This document shows positions 52,661 to 64,000 of a stretch of 64,000 nt of DNA, in pieces. The translations under genes were made by a program, and so were the position numbers. Within the stretch, counting starts at the first letter, position 1. Each line of letters starts with the position of its first letter. This stretch comes from Episyrphus balteatus (Eukaryota; Arthropoda; Insecta; Diptera; Syrphidae). Below the pieces are notes generated by a model that was not told the origin of the DNA, searched no databases, and saw only the letters and a list, made by a program, of their open reading frames with translations. Location of the stretch: NCBI RefSeq assembly GCF_945859705.1, contig NC_079134.1, positions 40,624,576 to 40,688,575 of the forward strand, written 5' to 3'.

Positions 52661-55600
52661 ATAACGCTCCTGATTACCAGTTTTCAGTGAAATCACTATT
52701 TGCGTTAAAATCAAAATAACGGCTTTTTCTGGTTAAATCACGTTTTGTCTCAGTGAAATTAAAGTTTTCCATGTAAAAGCTTGGGGTTCGCTGGCGAAAA
52801 CGCGGATGGCCTTAGTAAAATAACAAATATAAAATAACCCGGTTAATTACGGATCCATCTCTTGAAATTACGGTTTTCTCGTCAATTTGGCACTGTTTTT
52901 TTGCAACTATAGTGGGGAACTTAGTCCTGTAGTGTAGTTAACTGTAGGAAGGCAATAACTTAAGCTATCATTTACTCATCGTGTTACAAGAAAAAATTCA
53001 GTGTCTTTCGTTTCGACTCGAGCTTTGAATTACAATTTTAACATTTTCATCTTTGGACGACTGAACATATATTTTTTTCTTCATATTTTCTGAACTCTGT
53101 AATTTTATACGTAGAAAATCATAACCGCACCTTATTCTTAATTATAACAAGCTCCTTTAAGAATCAATGACCTTTAAATGTGTTCTATTATAATTCTATT
53201 GAGACTGAGTCCAATAGCAAACCTTCCTTATTCACGAGAGAATGCATTGCATATAATGTTCAGGGAAACACTTAAGTGATTAATGAGGAAAAACCATGCA
53301 AAGCTGCCACCTCCCAAGTTGAAAAAAAAAATCGATAAAACTGAATTATAAGAAAAAAAAAAAATCAACTTCCCACAGAGTGGTATAGTATCTCATGTGT
53401 ATTATGCATCTCTCCTCACAATGTTCAAGGACTTGTGAATGTTCTCCCTCTTTGCAGTTGAATCATATTCAACATCCACTTTAAAGGTCATTTAGAGAGT
53501 TGTGTATGGATAAAAAAAAAAGAAAAACCCACGCATTTCTCTATAAAAATCTACTCGTGAAAAACTTGCAACAACTTGAATATACTCTAAGAAGCAAAAC
53601 TACTACATTTTATACTACACAAAAGTGTCCTTGAATAATGTTGTAGTTCTTGCGATTGATGCGGTAAAGAATATTGAGGTCACTGTCTGTATAATGCAAT
53701 TCAAATTCTTATTCATATCCGCGCTTAAATCTTTTACCCTTATTTTTTCTCTTTTAACTGCAAAGTTCATGTTGGATTCAAGGATCATTTCCTCTTAACG
53801 GAAGGAAAGAAAAAAAAAAAACTAACTTCAAAACGGAAAAAAGGAAATGAGGACTTGAAGATGGAAATAAAGTGCACGAATAGATCGAATGTAACGACTT
53901 TTATAAAGAAATTTAAATTAAATCAATTTGAGCAATGAAAAAGGAAAAAAAAAGGATGACACATATCATACAAATATAAACCATTGTCTTCGTTTGACCC
54001 AAAACCTCTTTGTTAAGAACAAAAAGAACAGAACTATTATAAATCTAATCTCACGATCATTTCATCATTCAAAATAGGAATGCCTCATGGCCATGAGGTG
54101 TGTGTGGAGTACCAAAATGAGTCAGAATCATGGAGAACCCACGTTTCTGTTGAATAGAAACTTGTTTCTTATTAGTGACAACCAAAGTCTTAAAAGGTGA
54201 CTAATGAATGTGAGTCTATAAACATTCCATCATCAAGTTTCCAATTGTAAATGAAGTTTTTATTGCAATCTGATCAATGATCTTAATTTGAAACAAAAAC
54301 TCAAATCTTTAATAAAATTTAAGTGAAAGTTCCTCCTTGTTTTTCTTGGTCAGGGGCATTGAAAAACAAAAATAAAACCAACTAAATGACTTCATACTTC
54401 AATTACTGAGGGTTTAGAGACAGTGCGCCCTCTTATATATTGAAAAGAGCTCTTCAAACTAATTTTAGCAAAGTGTAGGTAGCCTCATAGCAACATTTTT
54501 GTGTTGGTGTTCTTGTCTTTGTACTCAAGAACTAACAAACAAAAGGTTATACGAACTATGACAACATAAAAAATTAAATTATGTAATTTATATGAATGTG
54601 TGTGTAGTGTATATATGTTAAGGTTATTGTAGTTCATTCACATCATAATAATAGCAATTGTGTTAAATTATTATTTATTCATTGCCAACTTGCGTGACAT
54701 TTTTTGTTCAATTTATAAGAACAATAGAGTTTTTTTTTATTTTTATTTTGAACCAAAACAAAAGCAGGGTTTAGTTAGTTTTTGAAAGTTTATTACAGAT
54801 TTTTATCAGCAGTTAACTAATGGTAAAAACTTTCGAATTTGATCTTATAGACCAAGGTTATTTAGTGGATTATGAGGAAAACACAGGTAAAATGTCTAAA
54901 TAAATGTTGTAAATATGAGTTGGTGCGCACTTGTGTGCACTTGAAGAATTCCAGAGCCTCTTATTAAAAACTATTTCGTTTTCAAAAAAAAAGTTTACTT
55001 CCAAACAAATCTCATACATTTTAAAATTTTCTGCATTAAACGGCGTTTTTATTAGGAAACTAGGGCTTAGTTGTTTAAAAAGTTAAAAATTTTTCATTTA
55101 CTAAAGTTTTTGAAAATTTTGCTAAACAAATGTCAAGGCTTATTTTTAACACTTTTGTAAAAACAAAAGTGTTAAAATCGGTTCAGTCGTTTGAAAAAAA
55201 TTCAGAACATGTAACATTGATAAATCTTACGTTTTTTGAGTAATTAAAGTGTAAATTTGAATAAATAGGCCAAAATTGTAAACAATGATCAAATTTTTTT
55301 TTCGAATTTAAGCTTTTTTCATTTTTTGAATTTTACGAGAACATGTTCTATAGTATACTAATGTAAATTTTTTCTTACACCATCAGAAAATAGACATTTT
55401 AACGAACGAAATGCCCACCGACTTTTTGAAAAAGCTGATATTTTGACACGTGAATTTTCGATTGAAAATTAGGGTGTTTTTTTGGTATTAGGTCAAAATA
55501 AGGTAAACAAATTCATATTTTAAATCAAATAAATTACAGTGTATTTGGGACATAATAAGGTAAATTTTCACCAAATTTCGTAGAAAAATTTTTGTTTTTG

Positions 55601-56200
55601 AAAAAGATAAAAATAAAAAACCAAAAACTAGGTTTTTTGAATTTTTCACATACAGGAGGAGTTAAATACAAGCATTTTTTACTATGGGAAGGGGGGGTCT
55701 ATCTCCTCCCGTTTAGGAGGGAGGGGCAATTTTCTAAAAAAGTAACTCAAAATAAAAAAAAATTATTTAAAAACGACGGCAACACCTACAGTTATAAGGA
55801 ATCAGGTTAGAGGAGGAGCTATAAAATGAGGTACTAACTCATTTAGCTTAATAGGGGGGTACAATAGATCTTACAGGTCGCAGTGCATCCTATACCCCAA
55901 ATATCAATCAATCAAAATACAGTTATGAGTGATACGTTTTCAAAGGGCAGAATATTACACTTTATATTAGTTTTTAAATCAAGTTATTTTAATCAATACT
56001 TTTTGAAATAATCGATTTCAAAGTCAAATTTTGGGCAAACAAAGTTGAAAATTACACTTTCAAGGTCATATATGTATATGATGTGCACCGCTGAGGCCTG
56101 CCAGACCAAGATTTTCTTACTAAGCATGCTAAAAACTACCACTGTACGAATTTTCAGCCTTACAAGAGCAACCTTAGTCAAATGTGCCACTAGCTCTCCT
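52661..56200. other. Long AT-rich stretch without a recognisable gene
   Basis: No frame with a motif, no long paired repeat. 55630-55880 has G-rich patches (GAAGGGGGGGTC, AATAGGGGGGTAC). 55080-55200 includes AAAATCGGTTCAGTCGTTTG, a phrase common in dispersed repeats (compare about 32320). Confidence 0.4.
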
Positions 56201-56203
56201 ACT

Positions 56204-56818
56204 AATAAGGAATAAATAATTAATCAAAATATTTTTTATTTCATTCGCCATTTTGCTGCAAATGAATTAACAGTTCCATGTTGTATGAAAACTCAATTTC
56301 TCACTTTTATTTCAGAGCAACACCCTGAACAAAATTTTTATGGTGTGACCCTGGTTTATTATTTTGAAAACTTGCCGTGTTATTGCAGATTTCAAAAATG
56401 TATAAAAGTTTCCAAAGATGAAATTAGAACGAAAGATATTACAATTTGAATGCAAAAAAATAGAGGATTTCAGAGCAAAATAACAAACAAAAATCGAGGC
56501 TTTTATTCAAAAAGAAATAAACAAACAACAGTCGAGAAAATGTGTTTATTTTTCTTTGTTATTTTTCTCTGAAAAGCCCTGTTTTGTTGCATTTAAATTG
56601 TAATATCTTTAGTTCTAACTTCAACCTTGTAATCTTTTATACATTTTTGAAAACTGCAATAACATGGCAAGTTTTCAAAACAATAAACCAGGGTGTTGCT
56701 CTGAAATAAAAGTAAGAAATTGAGTTTTTATAAATCATGGAACTGTTAATTAATTTGCAGCAAAATGGCGAATGAAATAAAAAATATTTTGAATAATTAT
56801 TTATTTCTTATTATTAGG
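56204..56818. mobile_element. 615-bp palindromic element
   Basis: CTAATAAGGAATAAATAATT, ATCAAAATATTTTTTATTTC and ATTCGCCATTTTGCTGCAAAT on the left are mirrored at the right end (ATTTGCAGCAAAATGGCGAA…). The arms continue (CTCAATTTCTCACTTTTATT against its reverse at about 56710). The left arm has about 25 extra bases after AACACCCTG. Flanks are TA-rich, so the duplication length (TA, TAA or TTA) is ambiguous. No coding capacity. Confidence 0.65.
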
Positions 56819-59152
56819 CAATGTTTTAGTGAAAGAATTGTAAAAAAACAAAATCAATTGTGAGCGGAGGAAGCAAAATACTGTTGCAAAGTCGGGATTT
56901 ATCGAAATTTCACAAAAACTGCATTAAATCGAAAACCGTAAAGATTTGGGATAAACAAGTTACCAAATTCTGAGAGCCCTAAAGTTAGCATATCGGCATA
57001 CTTCGTTTGATCCATTACTTTTGGGACACCCTGTATATTTACAAAAAATTTTTTTAAGTCAAACCGTATCTTCATGATTCATGATGACCATTTGACCAAT
57101 GAGAGCAACAAATTGTAAGCTACAAAAAATTGAACAAGAAAAACCAAAAAGATGTATTTTTTGCTTGGGCCTAATAATATGGCAAGGTACTGTTCATCAT
57201 GAAATTTTGACTGGCACAGAATTAAAATGCAAATACTTTTTCACATTTCCAATAGGTACTCATTCATTTTTGCTTCTCATCTGTTCCTTTTTTTATTTTT
57301 TTTTTCATTCTTCCATACGTGGAGAAAATTTTTACGATAATTCAGTCTTTAGTCAACAACACAATAAAAAATACTTATCTATTTTTTTTTGTGTCAATAG
57401 AATATTATAGAATATATGTATGCTTAAAGACGAAAATCCCCATGGAAAACCTATGAGTTTTTTTTATTTTTGTTTTCTATTTTGTTTTTGTTTTTTTTTT
57501 TTTTTTTGTATAGAAATATACCCGTATTTATGAATAATAGATAATACTACCTCATTATGCCTCCATATTATGTTCTCTACATTTATTTTGTGTGTACAAT
57601 GCGAGTGTGTAGTTGTTGAAGGAAATGCTTCAAGTGCTTATTTTGTTAAACAAAAAATGGCCTTAATCGCTTATTCTATAGGAGTGGTTGGTTTCGCATA
57701 GAAATAAATTGTTTTTTGTTTTTTTTGTTTTGTTTTGTTTTTGTGCCAATTTCATAAAAGCTCATAAATAAAAAAAAAAAAAACAAAACAAATGAAACTT
57801 ATTATTTATTTTTCCTTTTTTTCTTTAAATAAAATACTTACCTACGCTACTAAGTTTTGTTTTCATTTCTTCTGCTTTGTTACGTAAAATCTCACATCTT
57901 CCTTCAGCATTATGGAAATTGTAATTTTTTAGTCCTATATCATGTACAATATTTTTAGATATACCAGTTATAATTTTGATAAAAACACTATCGATTGATA
58001 GATGAAAATTATTGACAAATCTGTCATTTTCTAAATTTCTAAAATTCTTGAAAAAATTAATTTAAGATCGTAATTATTAATCTCAAGCAAAAACAGACAC
58101 CAATAGCATTTTCATGATATTCTTCTTACGACACTCTTTTTACCATCAGGGATAAAATAAATCTTTCTTATACAATTATTGCAAAAATCTTAATTCTGCT
58201 CCATACGTCAGAAGATATTTTTGTATTGTCTCATAGAATTGATTTATCTAACGAAACAAATAAGATACTCACAATGATGTTAAATCATGAAAAAGCTTTT
58301 TTAAGTTTTTGTTTTTTTATTTTTTTTTTTATAGAAAAAGACAGATGAGCTTACAACATCATTATCATAATGACACACTTTTATTATTATTTTTATTACA
58401 AAAAAAAATAATAAATTTCGAAGAATTGTATTTGTGTATGCAATGCAAAAGGGTAAGGGAAGATGCTATTAAAAGAGTTACATAATTTTCTTGTCGTAGG
58501 TAGTTTAAAAATGTTACTTGTAACTTAAGTAACATGTGAGTCAATTGAATCGATTTTTGTGGCATTTGTTGTAGGAAGTTACGAATATGTTCTTTCTGCA
58601 GAAACCTTTAAAGTGTTAAAGAAAAACAACAAAAATTGTTACGTAATTGAAATAAAAATGTCCTTACAAGCGCAATTTTTATATTTTTAACGCCTGAACT
58701 CTGCAATGAAATATTTTATTAAATTAAAAATTAAAATAGTTTTGCCATTTTAGACGACCGCTATTGAAGAACTAGCGCTTCTTTTGTATATTGTAGTCTT
58801 GTGCAAACATATACACTAAGTCTTCACGTTTGAAGTACATTTAAATCATATTTATATAAAAATACATAAAAAAGTACGTATACGCCATAGTGAACAATTT
58901 GTACAGCGTACTTTGTGTAAATCCATACTCACTATATTAATTTAATTAAAAAGTAAGTAAATAAACAAAAAAATATAAATAAATATAAGTAAATAAACAT
59001 AAATACCAAAATAAATAAAGTGATGAAAAAAGTAATACATAGAAACGATTTGCACATTTACAGATCAAACCCCATTTAATTTTCTATATTTTTTATAGAT
59101 TTTTGGTTTTAATCGAATACTTAGGCTTCAGTATGTCCAAGAAAAAATAAAA
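56819..59152. other. AT-rich stretch without a recognisable gene
   Basis: GGGACACCCTGTATATTTAC at about 57027 looks like one end of a DNA transposon but has no partner here. T and A runs at 57285-57310, 57485-57510 and 57768-57785. No coding. Confidence 0.4.
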
Positions 59153-59670
59153 TGCACTACTGGGGTCGCACGTACTTGCTCTTGCAGTTAAAAGCACTTT
59201 TATGTTAGTTTACTTGTAGATTTAAGAGCTGGCTCTTCTATATAAATAAAAAAAAAAAAATTGATATTGGGTAAGAGCCGACATTTAGGGTAAAATTTTG
59301 TTAAATGAAAACAAAAATTTTTATTTGACTTTTTGTAAAAAAATAAAAATGCAATTTTATTGCAATCACTTTGAATATTACGTCTGCAAAGTAAAATCAA
59401 AATCGTTAGAGCATTTTTCGAGATATTTGGTTTAGATTGAAAAAATTGTATGGAAGGTACACTTTTTAAGCGAGATATAAAAAAACAAAAACAAAACCAA
59501 CTTTCTGAATTCCATAAAATTCAGCTGTATCAAATTTAAAGAAAATCCGACCACCCGCTTGGGCTGTGGAAATGTGTACAGATGGACGCACAACCGCACA
59601 GACGTACAGACGCACGGACGGAATTGCGAGACCCACTTTTTCGGACTCCTCCATCATCGTAATGTTGGTT
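59153..59670 (-). mobile_element. Repeat family R, copy 2
   Basis: Landmarks CTACTGGGGTCGCACGTACT at the left and CCTCCATCATCGTAATGTTG at the right match copy 1. The microsatellite core is here a diverged ACAGACGTACAGACGCACGG, followed by GAATTGCGAGACCCACTTTT. Shorter than copy 1 (about 520 bp against 950). Confidence 0.6.
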
Positions 59671-60060
59671 TTGATTAAAACCTAAAATTTTTTTTTGACA
59701 CGAAACCATGGTACTGATGGTAATTGAAAAATTAACATAAGAGTCATTCCAACTTCACAATTGGGACACTTTTACAATTTATTGTCTGCCTCCTAATTGT
59801 ATACAATTTACATCGACATTCAGAAATACCAACAGTAATTTTTTTAATTAATAAAACTGTGCAAAAAAAAATATGTCAACTTAATTATGTTGAAAATATA
59901 CAGGGCATTTTCTACAGTCACGGGTGGGGCAAATTTGTATTCTTTGACTCAATCTTATCATCTTAAAATTTTAATGTCGCGGGCTGGGCAAATTTTGATA
60001 CGGGTGGAAGACGTGGGAAGGGCTGAACAAGAAGACGTTAGTTGCTGAGGTGTGCTTTTT
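59671..60060. other. Spacer; probable end of the third Tc1
   Basis: TACAGGGCATTTTCTACAGT at about 59900 may be the terminus of the Tc1-type element whose transposase follows. CGGGTGGGGCAAATTTG recurs in altered form (GCGGGCTGGGCAAATTTTG) at about 59980. Confidence 0.35.
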
Positions 60061-60740
60061 CTTCTCTACCTGTCACTTAAAGATGACCCACAAATTTTCA
60101 ATCGGGTTCAAGCTGGATAATTGTTACGGCTATTCCAAGCCAGGAATAGGTATTGTCTACCCTTAACTACTGTTTTGCGAGCTTTTAAGAATTTTTGGCA
60201 TCATAACTTGCAGGAAGAGCCAATGTAAAGGCATTTCTTTCTCCTTTTATGGAGCCATTATCGACTCCAACATCTTTCCATTCGGGAAATGATCCATAAA
60301 TCCCTTAATTTTTGTAACGGGCTAGAGCCTGCAGCTGAAAAAAAAAACTCAATCCATCACTGATACTCTACTGTGCTTCACGGTAGGGAGCATATTTTTT
60401 TGGTTTCAAACATGTCCATGTTTGAGCGCCTTTCTGCCATTTTACAATCGGAATAAAACAAGTTAAAATTGCTTTTAGCATTGAAAAACATATTTTTCCG
60501 TTTTTTTTATCGAGCAATTCAGATGATTTTTTGTAAATACAACTATGATAAAGTATTTTTATTTTAAAATTTAAAGTGTTTCTTAAGACCCTTTCACTGC
60601 CTACCTTTTTAGGCAATGCATAGTATTAAAGAATGGTTTTTTTCCGAGCAGAAAGAGATTAAGACCAAATCTCTCAAAGCGTTCCTAACTGCACTTTATG
60701 TTGAATGCAGATTAAGCTCCTCATAGATCGAAAGAAAGTC
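60061..60740 (-). pseudogene. Tc1-family transposase remnant (third copy)
   Basis: Read on the minus strand in several frames: VRNAL at about 60690 (end of the DNA-binding region), NFNLFYSDCKMA at about 60455, corresponding to the usual SDESKFNLF block with the catalytic Asp region changed, LPTVKH at about 60375 (usual PTVKHGGGS), ASYDAKNS at about 60210 (usual QDNDPKHT), and LNPIENLW at about 60095, which keeps the last acidic residue. Many stops and frameshifts. It is the most decayed of the three Tc1 copies, and its LNPIENLW differs from DMKVIENLW and TNMIENLW of the others. Confidence 0.65.
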
Positions 60741-61832
60741 GCAAAAGGATCTTTTATCAAAAAATTCTCTATTCGTCATAACATTTGTAACATTTTGTTT
60801 TATTTCGGTTTGAAAGTGTTCTACGACTCAGTAACGAATTTTATGAAATGACCCGTTACCTCAACACCGAGAATCGAAATCCTTGAAAAATCCGGTTAGT
60901 TTTGCACAGACGAAATTCTGACTTTCCTTCATTTTTCAATTGTTAAAATTTTTAAATGCATTATTGAACATTATTTTGTGTTCAAATTCCTTAACTGATA
61001 TATTAACGATCTAGAATAATTATTAAAACGATATTTTGTTCCAGTTTTGTGTTATAAAATTTCAATTGATGAAAATCACAAAAAAAATCCCGAATGTTTT
61101 TAGCAGCACTGTATCTCAACTAAAATAAGTATAATAAAACTTCTTACTTTTGACTAACTGGTTGGCATTCTTGAAATCAGTAGTAGGTACCTTAATGTTT
61201 TCTAGTTAACAATCATAACATAACCAATGAATTGAAATATTTAAGTTTTATATTGTATTCAAAATAGACATTTTTGCACAGTTTTTTTTTTCGAGGCTTT
61301 TGTCTCATGGAATGCCTCATAATTTTAATCGGTCCGACGACACACACAAAAAAAATCGTTTTTTACCCACGAAAAAAATATTTTTCATCCTAAAGCTAAA
61401 GACTGAGAAAAAATGATATAAGTTGCAAGCTAAATTTCTTTACAACACAACATCTTAGTCTATAAAGTTATTCATCCAAATTTTAATATAAATATAATTT
61501 TTAAAGTAATGAAAATTTCAAACAAAGAAATGCACAAAAAAATCCAAAAAATAAAGATAAAAAGAAACTCTTTAAAAATAACCAACTGTTTAAAGCAATA
61601 ACTTGCAGCCAACGCTTTTCTGTTATTTTATTTAATTGCTATCGATTGCGCCAAAATAAACTACACAACACACGCAAGCCCATTTTTGTGAGAAACTCGT
61701 AGGAGTTGTGTGTTTTCCATTTTATTAAGTCTTTTTTTTTTTGTATTGATTCATCTCGAAATGTTGAAATACAAAAGAAAGAAAAAAAAAAATTTAAAAT
61801 AAAAATGAGCTTTCGAATGAAAATGCATATAC
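60741..61832. other. AT-rich stretch without a recognisable gene
   Basis: No motif-bearing frame. GCAGCACTGTATC at about 61095 resembles a transposon end but is unpaired. Confidence 0.35.
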
Positions 61833-61834
61833 TA

Positions 61835-62012
61835 CACTCCTGATCGACTAAATAGATCCAAATTAATAAAAAAGGAATTGGATATTCAAAATAATGCAAT
61901 CATCATTATTTTCTATGAACTTCTTTGAATAAAACAAAAATTATTAAACTTTAAAAAAACACTAGAATTTTTACAAAAAAAAAAGTGGAACCTATTTCAA
62001 TGAACTGGAGTG
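61835..62012. mobile_element. Short TA-flanked MITE (Tc1-type), copy 2
   Basis: Starts CACTCCTGATCGACTAAATA and ends AACTGGAGTG with TA outside each end (61833-61834, 62013-62014). Same family as 8411-8545; 178 bp. Confidence 0.65.
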
Positions 62013-62014
62013 TA

Positions 62015-62384
62015 TACAACCACTCCCTGTATTTACGAACCCATAACTGATAACTGATTTATGACTATAGGCTCTATACGTCAATTTCATCTGAAACGAG
62101 ATGAATGTAAATTATAATCAGCCACAGAAAAAAAAAACGAGAAGAAAACAGTAATTTTAATGTTAAGTTTGTTCCCAATCAGCTGCACTTGTGCTTCATT
62201 TGTATTTCTTTCAACAAACTTACTATATTCATAGCTCATTAATGTATACCAGATTATAAATAATGCAATTTAATTTCTTTCTTCTCTCCCTGTCTCTCTG
62301 CTCTCCTTTCGTGATATTCGTTTAGATATCGTTTTATATCAATTTATATACTGTTTTTTAAAAGTGAATAAAGTAGCCAGCAAA
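62015..62384 (+). promoter_or_regulatory. Possible 5' flank of the short exon at 62385
   Basis: A pyrimidine-rich CTCTCCCTGTCTCTCTGCTC tract (about 62285) and TTTATATC/TTTATATAC TATA-like motifs (about 62332-62351) precede the ATG. No firm start site can be assigned. Confidence 0.25.
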
Positions 62385-62430
62385 ATGAAACCACAACATT
62401 ATGGTGATAACAACTTTGGCAATGCAGTTG
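62385..62430 (+). CDS. Possible short first coding exon of an unidentified gene
   Basis: ATG in good context (GCAAAATGAAA) opens MKPQHYGDNNFGNAV, followed by one base and a strong GTAAGT donor at 62431. The codons are more balanced than the surroundings. The exon ends in phase 1, whereas the exon at 34941-35044 ends in phase 2, so the two cannot be alternative first exons feeding the same acceptor in the same frame. The rest of the gene would lie beyond the window. Too short for a family call. Confidence 0.45.
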
Positions 62431-63357
62431 GTAAGTTGTCTAGTCTAGCAATCTAGCAATTTATTGCCTCAGGCCAAGCCAAAAATATACTCTCTGTCTG
62501 AAGACAGGCGAAAACTAGAGAGAGAGAGTTTTATAATTGTGGTTTTTTGAGGCTTGACCAACACCAAAACCAACAAAACGGTCAACGAATTCATTTTTTT
62601 TTGTTCAGTTTGTTTGTTTGTGTTTTCTTGCTCTAGACTTTACTTGCCTTGCCTTGCCTTAAAGCTAGTTACTGTCTGTTTTGTCTATAAACGCTCATCG
62701 AACTCTCATGTTGATGACCGACACGAAGACAACCGACCGAAGACAACGCTGACAAGACACTTTCCTTCGATTTCGATTCATCTTCGTCTGCTGCTTGCAC
62801 TCATCGTTGGTCGATTGGTGGTCGTCTTTTTTATGGTATTTATAGACATCAGAGAAGTCTATACGGTCTAAATAGCTTTGAATGCAATTTATTTATTTAA
62901 CACATATGGTTGACTATGGTTACCAAGTTTTTTATTTTTTTTTTAATTTGAAAAAATCCAATTTTTTTAAGATTGATTAAACTTTTGTTTGAGAAATGAA
63001 ACTACAAACAATTATGGCACGTAACATCGCATTCAAATTTGCAATTTTTATGTTTTTTTTTTTTGCAATTTAAAGTTCTTAAGACAAAACTGACTCCAGA
63101 TTCGGATTCAGCGCGTCGAAAATAAAGAAAGTCAGGTGCAGTCAAAAGAACTGGACACTTTCATTTGCATCACTGTGTTTAGCTGCCAAAATCCGAGTCT
63201 GTAGTCCGAAACAGTGTTGTTTAAACATTAATGCAAAATATGCTTTGAATTAAAAAGACATTCATTTTATTTATGGAATTTTCAATTTTTCTTCCATTAA
63301 AAAAATATTGCTTTAGTTCGAGCATTTTCCTATACAAAATAAAAATTAAATGCAGAA
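62431..63357 (+). other. Probable intron after the 62385 exon
   Basis: Starts at the GTAAGT donor. The frame at 62554-62871 crosses a (CTTGC)n-like tract and has no motif. Confidence 0.3.
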
Positions 63358-64000
63358 GTTCGTCGCAAGTACTTACTCTTGTGGTAAAATTTGCTTAGAA
63401 TGTTAAAGCTTTTTAAATAATAAAATAATAATAACAGCTGAATTTCATCATTAATTTTTAAAAGAAATTTAAAAAAGTATTGAAAAATGTGTTTCAAAGT
63501 ACGAAAACACTTTTTTTTTATTGTTTTCAATTTCCAAATAAAGTATGCTAATAGATTTGCAAGGAAATCTGGAAATAGTTTTTTTTAAGTTGTAGGAGAT
63601 GTTTAAAAAAGATTTATTAATTAAAAAAAAAAAAATTTGCCATTTTGACGAAAAAATTAATCCACATATAAAAACAAAGTTTCAAGAAAATTCATTAATC
63701 CTTTTTCAAAATATTGATTTTTCAAAAAAAAAATTAAAAAATCCTCAATTCATATTTAATTTATTTTTTTATTTTGATAACTAAAACTCTTTAAAAAAAA
63801 AATTGTTGCAATTAGTTGACACTTAAGTGAAATTAAAAAAGGAAACAGTTCTATGGCATTTACAAAAGTATTTTTTTATTTCAAAAGTAAAAACGTATTG
63901 CAGTAGTACACACATGTTTTTTTTTAAATTAAAAACGTTTTCCAAGGCAAAAAAATGCTCGAATTAGAACAATATGTTTTTTTATTGTAACAAAATTTTA
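63358..64000 (-). mobile_element. Repeat family R, copy 3, cut by the window end
   Basis: GTCGCAAGTACTTACTCTTG then AATGTTAAAGCTTTTTA match the left part of copy 1 (GTCGCACGTACTTGCTCTTA, AATGTTAAAGCTTTTTA). Further matching phrases run in order: GTAGGAG, TTTGCCATTTTGACGAA, TTCTATGGCATTTACAAAAG. The microsatellite core, if present, lies beyond the window. Confidence 0.55.

Noticed and set aside
56993..57050. Lone ACACCCTGTATATT end as a transposon
   Set aside because: No inverted partner or target duplication was found; the similar ACAGGGTG at 5212 is too far and differs inward.

Overview
The window is AT-rich eukaryotic nuclear DNA, almost certainly from an insect and probably a dipteran. 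The grounds are the short GT-AG introns, (CAA)n/(CGT)n tracts, decayed jockey/CR1-type LINEs, Tc1 elements, hAT and Harbinger-type miniature elements and a Ty3/gypsy remnant. It has no bacterial-style operons, no rRNA, no functional tRNA and no CRISPR. No complete host gene lies in the window. I see ends of host genes: a possible last coding exon at 21-68, a start exon at 34941-35044, a very short start exon at 62385-62430, and a possible 3' exon at 25294-25500 on the minus strand. The rest is intron or intergenic DNA filled with repeats.

Layout. 1-9500: AT-rich DNA with a Transib-like non-autonomous transposon (1465-2812, CACAGTG termini, 5-bp target duplication), a 1.3-kb hAT-type fold-back element (3867-5171, 8-bp duplication) and a small TA-flanked MITE (8411-8545). 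9505-10620: a satellite-like block built on GGACAAACGA. 11.2-16 kb: a 249-bp inverted-repeat element and a 4.1-kb DNA transposon with GTCCGGATAC repeats, holding a broken LINE (13.2-15.1 kb). 17.7-22.6 kb: short tandem repeats and a 3352-bp hAT-type element (19288-22639) with perfect 8-bp target duplications, carrying two unrelated tandem arrays (109 bp and 139 bp units) that share the AACAGGTAT motif. 24.2-28.9 kb: decayed but intron-bearing fragments of three unrelated host genes (SMC1, TCERG1, importin-4), all on the plus strand. 29-34.2 kb: a SINE-like segment and several inverted-repeat elements, including a 2.25-kb element with perfect 63-bp terminal repeats that contains a second hAT-type element, and a Harbinger-type MITE.

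34.4-35.05 kb: probable promoter, 5'UTR and first coding exon of a host gene. 35.96-39.82 kb: a Tc1 element (dead transposase) interrupted by a hAT-type element, itself interrupted by a Harbinger-type MITE, plus other repeats. 40.7-44 kb: a Harbinger-type element, a CR1/jockey-like LINE remnant and a second dead Tc1. 45.9-46.6 kb: a third RT remnant. 47.3-48.2, 59.15-59.67 and 63.36-64 kb: three copies of one repeat family with a (ACAG)n-type core. 49.8-50.8 kb: a degenerate ATGA satellite. 51.9-52.7 kb: a Ty3/gypsy pol remnant. 56.2-56.8 kb: a long palindrome. 60-60.8 kb: a third dead Tc1. 61.8-62.0 kb: a sibling of the 8.4-kb MITE.

Nothing here forms a working pathway. The interest lies in the transposon archaeology: terminal motifs, target-site duplications, nesting order, satellites growing inside transposons, and the host-gene fragments. 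All family calls come from reading motifs by eye; no database search was run.
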